From Acidobacteriota bacterium (lineage in GTDB: Bacteria > Acidobacteriota > Terriglobia > Acidiferrales > UBA7541): a stretch of DNA of 10,580 bases. The notes beneath the pieces are model-generated. The model saw nothing but the letters and a program-made list of their open reading frames with translations. It was not told where the DNA came from and did not search any database. Shown in pieces: positions 6,636 to 10,580 of the stretch; the stretch's first letter is position 1, and every line of letters starts with the position of its first letter. The translations under genes and the position numbers were made by a program. Where the stretch lies: NCBI GenBank assembly GCA_003131985.1, contig PKWH01000232.1:1-10580 (forward strand), in the 5' to 3' direction.

Positions 6636-9032
6636 ATGTTGCCGTCGAAGCCAAACGAACACATTTCGAATATTTCGCAAGGCGAGCAAGACGCCTCCGC
6701 TGCCGGTGCGCGCGAACGTGTGTTCTGGCGCGTGGAGGGGAGCCTGCTGAATCTGACGGCGGTGCGGCCCGTCGGTTTTTTTGCATGGAACTCGCAGAGC
6801 TTTTTGCAGCGCTGGACGCGCCGGGGAGGAATGGCTTTTCTCGCGATTGCGCGGCCATTTCTTTACTGCACGAATCGCGTGTTTGCGACGAGGCTGCTGC
6901 ACAGCGTTTTGCGCGGAGTGAGCCGCGATCGCCTAGATCTGCTGGGCGAAGAATTCTTCGAATATTTCCTGAAGCCGCGGCTGAAAAAGGAAGGCGTTGA
7001 ACGACTCGCGAAAACGCTCGCTTCGGGAGCGCCGGTGGTTCTCGTAAGCCAAGGGCTGGACCACATCATGCGGCCGCTCGCAAAACATCTCGGCGTGCGG
7101 CAAATCGTTTGCAACCGTCTGGATTTCCGCGATGGCATGGCCACGGGACGGCTACTCGATCCGGTGATTCGCCCGCGCGGCGCATTCGCGAAAATTACGG
7201 GAAGGCAGCCTGATGGCAGGGTTTCGCGCAAAGGGCTCATCCGCATTTTAGGTTTTACGAAGCAGCCGGACGCCCTGGACGAAGCAATCCAAACAGACGA
7301 GCGCGCCGCGCCGAAAGTCCATTTGCCAGTAGTTCATTTTGATTCCGGCGATGGCCGGGGGCCTTTTTCGGTACGCGAGACGCTGCGTGGAAAAAGTATT
7401 CTGCTGATCGGCGCGACGGGATTTATCGGCAAAGTGTGGCTTTCAAATTTGCTGACGGACTTGCCGGATATCGGCCGAATTTACCTGCTGGTTCGCCACA
7501 ACCGCACGGTAAGTTCGCTGCAGCGATTTCAGCGCGCGCTTGAGGAATCTCCTGTCTTCGGGCCGCTGGCCGAGCGATACGGGAGCGGCTTTGCAGACTT
7601 TTTGCGCGAACGGATCGAAGTCGTGGATGGCGACGTTAGCAAACCAGATCTGGGATTTGCGCCGGAAGTGCGCCAACGGCTCGCGCGTTCGGTGGATGTA
7701 ATCGTCAACAGCTCGGGACTGACCGATTTCAATCCGGATTTGCGCGACGCGCTGGCGATGAACGTTCGCTCGACGGTTCACGTGCTGAATTTCCTGCGCG
7801 AATGCGATCATGCGTCCCTGCTGCATCTTTCCACCTGTTACGTGATCGGACGGCGCGACGGCCGAATCCTGGAAGAGTTGCCGAAGAATTACACGCCGGT
7901 CGGGCTACGCGATTATGACGCGGAAACGGAATGGCGATCTCTGGAAGCGCTGGTCGGTGAGACGGAAAAGCGCGCCGAATCCGAGGAAGTGGCCGAAGAG
8001 CTACGCCTCGCGGCGCTGAAGAAAGAGCATGCCGCAAAGGACCTTCATGGCGCGGCGCTGGAAAATCAAATCCGCAAAAACCGCGTCCGATGGCTTCGCG
8101 ACGCTCTGACAGACGCGGGCTCGCGGCGCGCAAATGAACTTGGATGGCCGAACACTTACACGTTTACGAAGAGCATGTCCGAATCGCTGATCCGGAATTT
8201 CCTGGAGCAGAATCCCAGCGCAGCGATTGCGGTGGTGCGACCGGCCATTGTGGAATCGTCCATCGAAAAACCTTTTCAGGGCTGGAATGAAGGCATCAAT
8301 ACATCCGCTTCCCTTTCCTATTTGCTCGGAACTTTCTTCCGCCAGTTACCGACGACTGAAAGCAAATCTCTCGACCTGATTCCGGTGGACCTGGTTTGCC
8401 GGGGCATGACACTGATCGCTGCGGCTCTCATCGCGCGCCGGAACGCCCGCGTCTATCAACTGGCTACATCTATCGCGAATCCCTGCGACATGCGGCGTTC
8501 GATCGAATTGACCGGCTTGGGCCACCGGAAGTTCTACCGCGCGCAGACCGACTTGAATCAGCGGCTGCGCTTGAAATTCGATGCTATTCCCGTTTCAAAA
8601 GCGCGGTATGACAACCTTTCGGCCCCGGCTCAGAAAGCAATCGTGCAGGCAATCAATCGGGCGGCAGAGCCGTTTGCTTCGCGTCCGCCGCTAGCCCGCC
8701 AGGAGCGCGATTTGGAGAAAGTGGTGAAACTGGTTTCGCTCTTCGAGCCATTCATATTGCACAACGATCATAACTTCGAAGCTGTGAACGTCGAGCAGTT
8801 GAGCGCTGCCCTACCGGAAGACGAACAAGCCGATTTCGGTTATGACGCGCGCGGTCTCGATTGGTGGGACTACTGGATCAACGTGCACATTCCGGCGCTG
8901 CGAAAGTGGTGCTATCCTCTCATCGAAGGACGCCAACTGGAGCCTCGTCCTCGGCGCTCCGTGCAACTTGCCGGACAAGCTGAGGCGAATGCCGCGGAAA
9001 CGGCGAGTTCGGCTTCCACTGCGGCGTCCTGA
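6636..9032 (+). CDS. Fatty acyl-CoA reductase-type SDR fused to a degenerate HAD-IB-like domain
   Basis: A 798-residue protein. Residues ~28-187 follow the HAD-IB/SerB-like layout: VFWRVEGSLL (29-38) sits where FDxDGTL is expected, with Arg32 and Glu34 replacing both motif I aspartates. VVLVSQGLDHIMRPLAKHLG (134-153) and CNRLDFRDGMATGRL match the motif II region. No GDSxxD motif III is seen, so phosphatase activity is unlikely. Residues ~250-630 form a NAD(P)-binding male-sterility/FAR-type reductase: IGATGFIGK (258-266), Ser399-Thr400, and catalytic Tyr508-x3-Lys512 in GWPNTYTFTKSMSE. A charged helical insert (~425-500) precedes the Tyr, as in bacterial FAR proteins I recall. The C-terminal ~170 residues resemble the sterile-type helical domain. 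Likely reaction: NADPH-dependent reduction of an acyl thioester to aldehyde or alcohol. The ATG at 6636 has a poor SD, but the next in-frame Met (66) would cut the HAD-like domain. The next gene starts 8 bases downstream. Confidence 0.85.
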   Translation: MLPSKPNEHISNISQGEQDASAAGARERVFWRVEGSLLNLTAVRPVGFFAWNSQSFLQRWTRRGGMAFLAIARPFLYCTNRVFATRLLHSVLRGVSRDRLDLLGEEFFEYFLKPRLKKEGVERLAKTLASGAPVVLVSQGLDHIMRPLAKHLGVRQIVCNRLDFRDGMATGRLLDPVIRPRGAFAKITGRQPDGRVSRKGLIRILGFTKQPDALDEAIQTDERAAPKVHLPVVHFDSGDGRGPFSVRETLRGKSILLIGATGFIGKVWLSNLLTDLPDIGRIYLLVRHNRTVSSLQRFQRALEESPVFGPLAERYGSGFADFLRERIEVVDGDVSKPDLGFAPEVRQRLARSVDVIVNSSGLTDFNPDLRDALAMNVRSTVHVLNFLRECDHASLLHLSTCYVIGRRDGRILEELPKNYTPVGLRDYDAETEWRSLEALVGETEKRAESEEVAEELRLAALKKEHAAKDLHGAALENQIRKNRVRWLRDALTDAGSRRANELGWPNTYTFTKSMSESLIRNFLEQNPSAAIAVVRPAIVESSIEKPFQGWNEGINTSASLSYLLGTFFRQLPTTESKSLDLIPVDLVCRGMTLIAAALIARRNARVYQLATSIANPCDMRRSIELTGLGHRKFYRAQTDLNQRLRLKFDAIPVSKARYDNLSAPAQKAIVQAINRAAEPFASRPPLARQERDLEKVVKLVSLFEPFILHNDHNFEAVNVEQLSAALPEDEQADFGYDARGLDWWDYWINVHIPALRKWCYPLIEGRQLEPRPRRSVQLAGQAEANAAETASSASTAAS
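6717..7196 (+). other. HAD-IB-like domain lacking catalytic aspartates
   Basis: This is a sub-region of the reductase gene, residues ~28-187. The fold order resembles HAD-IB phosphatases, but motif I reads WRVEGSL instead of DxDGTL and motif III is absent. A regulatory or structural role is more likely than hydrolysis. The assignment rests on motif pattern only. Confidence 0.6.
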
Positions 9033-9040
9033 CACACAAC

Positions 9041-10207
9041 GTGGCCATCCTCCTGACCGGATCCACCGGCTATATCGGCGCGCATATCGCGTCGAACCTG
9101 CTTGCGGATCACTCCGAGCCGCTGAACCTGCTGGTGCGCGCGCGCAGCGAGCAAGAAGCGCGGGAACGTCTCTGGCGCTCGCTGCAACTACATTTGGAAT
9201 TCGCGCATTTTGAAGAATATTTAAATTCGCGCGTCAACATATTCCGCGGCGATCTGACCGATGCGCACTTCGGCCTTGCTTACGACGATTACACGCGCCT
9301 GGTCCGTACTACCGATTCGATCATTCATTGCGCCGCGTCGCTGAATCGCAAGTCCGAGAAAAGCTGCCTGAACGTAAACCTTCGCGGGACGCTGGAGGTG
9401 ATTCAGCTCGCCACGCGCGCACGCGACCATCATGGGCTTCGGCGGTTCAGCCATGTGAGTACCGTTGCCGTCGCCGGGCAGCGGTTGGACGAAGTGGTCC
9501 AGGAAGACGCGGCGATCGATTGGAACCGCTCGGACTACGACCCGTACGCGCGCACGAAGAAATTCTGCGAACACATGGTCCGGCAGTTGCTGCCCGACGT
9601 TCAGCGGACGATTTTCCGGCCGAGCATCGTGCTGGGAGATAGCCGTCGTCCGGAAACGAATCAATTCGACATGGTTCGCGCGTTCGTTTTCTTGGCTGGG
9701 CTTCCGGCTCTTCCCTTCCGGCCTACAGCGCGCATCGATATCGTGCCGGTGGATTTCGTGGCCGATGCGGTTGCCACCTTGCACCAGAAAGAGCGGCCAG
9801 CGCACGAGATCTATCATTTGTCGTCGGGCACAGACTCCGAGACGTTTGTGGAATTGACGGACGCGCTCTCCAAAGCGCAAGGAAAGCGCGGGCCGGTGTT
9901 TGCACCGAGCCTCGAAGGTCCGTCGTCTAAGATGGTGAACGCGCTGGCGGGCCGCGCAGGGAAAATCGGCGGGCTGGCGACGTTGATGAAAGTGTTTCTT
10001 CCGTACTTGGTATGGAACACGGTGTTTGACAATAGCCGCGTGGTTGAAGAAATGGGCCGCCGTCCAGCGCCATTTTCGCAATATTGTTTTCCTCTTTTGA
10101 AATTCAGCCGCGAAAATAATTTTCTGTATAAATATCGCGATTGGCCCGTGACAACTTCCTCACAAAGCACACCACTAGAGGCCAGCGCGCCGCGAGACCC
10201 GAGATGA
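9041..10207 (+). CDS. Extended SDR / thioester reductase-like NAD(P)-dependent oxidoreductase
   Basis: A 388-residue protein starting at GTG (9041), because the Rossmann strand begins immediately (AILLTGSTGYIG); no good SD is visible and translation may be coupled to the upstream stop 8 bases away. The nucleotide-binding motif is GSTGYIG (7-13). IFRGDLTD (67-74) and HCAASLN (96-102) are typical of extended SDRs. The active site is intact: Ser140-Thr141 in SHVSTVAVAG and Tyr169-x3-Lys173 in YARTK. IDIVPVDFVADAV (232-244) is the substrate-domain signature shared with thioester reductases and NAD_binding_4 proteins. The C-terminal ~90 residues include LVWNTVFDNSRVVEEMGRRP and YKYRDWP. Substrate unknown: an acyl thioester, a ketone on a lipid intermediate, or a sugar nucleotide are all possible, but the thioester-reductase look and the adjacent FAR-type gene favour a lipid substrate. 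The stop overlaps the next ATG by four bases (ATGA). Confidence 0.85.
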   Translation: MAILLTGSTGYIGAHIASNLLADHSEPLNLLVRARSEQEARERLWRSLQLHLEFAHFEEYLNSRVNIFRGDLTDAHFGLAYDDYTRLVRTTDSIIHCAASLNRKSEKSCLNVNLRGTLEVIQLATRARDHHGLRRFSHVSTVAVAGQRLDEVVQEDAAIDWNRSDYDPYARTKKFCEHMVRQLLPDVQRTIFRPSIVLGDSRRPETNQFDMVRAFVFLAGLPALPFRPTARIDIVPVDFVADAVATLHQKERPAHEIYHLSSGTDSETFVELTDALSKAQGKRGPVFAPSLEGPSSKMVNALAGRAGKIGGLATLMKVFLPYLVWNTVFDNSRVVEEMGRRPAPFSQYCFPLLKFSRENNFLYKYRDWPVTTSSQSTPLEASAPRDPR

Positions 10208-10580
10208 CGGATCTTCTTCTCGAGGCCTGGGTCAGCGGCCTGATTGAATTAAACAAGTTCGAGTGGATGCTGGGTGCGGGTGAATCGTGGAAGCCCGGCA
10301 CGAGGCTCAAGCTACTTTTTGCAACTTACAACGGTACGCGCAATACCGGTTCTGATGTGAGGGTGGAAGAAATTCTGCGGCAGGTGCGGCGCATCCTGGG
10401 CCCGGAAAACGTCGCTCTTAGCGTGATGTCGCAGAATTTCGACCTTACGCGCGGTTACTTTGGCGACGCGAAACAAGTGCACCTCCCCGACGTCTTCCCA
10501 CCATTTTTGCATTCGGAGGTTAGAAAAAATGACGGCGTGGTGGCGTGCGAAGGTTCCATGTTCAAAAGCAAATTCGCCAA
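10204..10580 (+). CDS. Polysaccharide pyruvyl transferase family protein, N-terminal part (cut by window end)
   Basis: The frame opens at the ATG overlapping the previous stop (ATGA) and stays open to the last base, giving 125 residues plus two bases. After ~30 residues with no signal peptide it reads LKLLFATYNGTRNTGSDVRV (residues ~35-54), then EEILRQVRRILGPENVALSV, and later HSEVRKNDGVVACEGSMFKS. The Gly-x-Arg-Asn-Thr-Gly-x-Asp motif after a hydrophobic strand and the EGSMFKSKFA block match the polysaccharide pyruvyl transferase family as I know it. That family includes enzymes that add pyruvate ketals to exopolysaccharide or cell-wall glycan sugars, and relatives with other or unknown glycan roles. 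The rest of the protein is outside the window, so completeness and active-site residues cannot be judged. The overlap with the SDR gene suggests coupled translation and a shared envelope-related pathway. Confidence 0.75.
   Translation, partial: MTDLLLEAWVSGLIELNKFEWMLGAGESWKPGTRLKLLFATYNGTRNTGSDVRVEEILRQVRRILGPENVALSVMSQNFDLTRGYFGDAKQVHLPDVFPPFLHSEVRKNDGVVACEGSMFKSKFA

Noticed and set aside
5886..6902. 338-codon open frame on the minus strand
   Set aside because: It runs antisense across the end of the large exported protein, the intergenic gap and the start of the reductase. Its translation is Arg/His/Val-rich with no recognisable motif, typical of a GC-rich shadow frame.
9221..10081. 286-codon open frame on the minus strand
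   Set aside because: It lies entirely inside the second SDR gene, whose motifs are intact in the plus frame. The antisense translation has no domain signature.

Overview
The window looks like a chromosomal segment of an Acidobacteriota-type bacterium. This rests on the moderately GC-rich codon use, the tandem secreted CRTAC1/FG-GAP proteins with TPR partners, and the resemblance of the reductase proteins to families I recall from that phylum. It is an inference from protein style; no rRNA or other phylogenetic marker is present. All six genes lie on the + strand and are packed tightly, with 4-base overlaps at two junctions and gaps of 8 and 30 bases at two others. I see no tRNA, rRNA, IS element, CRISPR array or phage gene.

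Region A (1-6506) encodes an exported-protein module. It opens with the 3' part of a TPR protein that starts outside the window. A CRTAC1-type protein follows, with a signal peptide, seven Asp-rich calcium-type loops and a C-terminal ASPIC/UnbV domain. The third gene encodes a 1205-residue exported protein that joins TPRs, a second seven-loop FG-GAP propeller, an ASPIC/UnbV domain and about 430 C-terminal residues that I cannot assign. The TTGA overlap and the 30-base gap suggest one transcript. The products probably form or decorate an extracytoplasmic assembly. The biochemical role is unknown; I suspect, without proof here, that the first gene continues upstream into a multihaem cytochrome.

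Region B (6507-6635) is the largest non-coding gap. It holds a plausible sigma70-like promoter and no convincing terminator.

Region C (6636-10580) encodes a cytoplasmic or membrane-associated module. First is a fatty acyl-CoA reductase-type SDR fused to an N-terminal HAD-IB-like domain that has lost its catalytic aspartates. Next comes a second extended SDR with an intact active site, then the start of a polysaccharide pyruvyl transferase family protein cut by the window end. Together they suggest lipid or glycolipid/envelope polysaccharide synthesis, for example reduction of acyl chains to fatty alcohols coupled to surface glycan modification; the pathway is inferred.

The items most worth a second look are the degenerate HAD domain fused to the reductase, the unassigned C-terminal region of the 1205-residue protein, and the pairing of two seven-loop propellers with TPR proteins.
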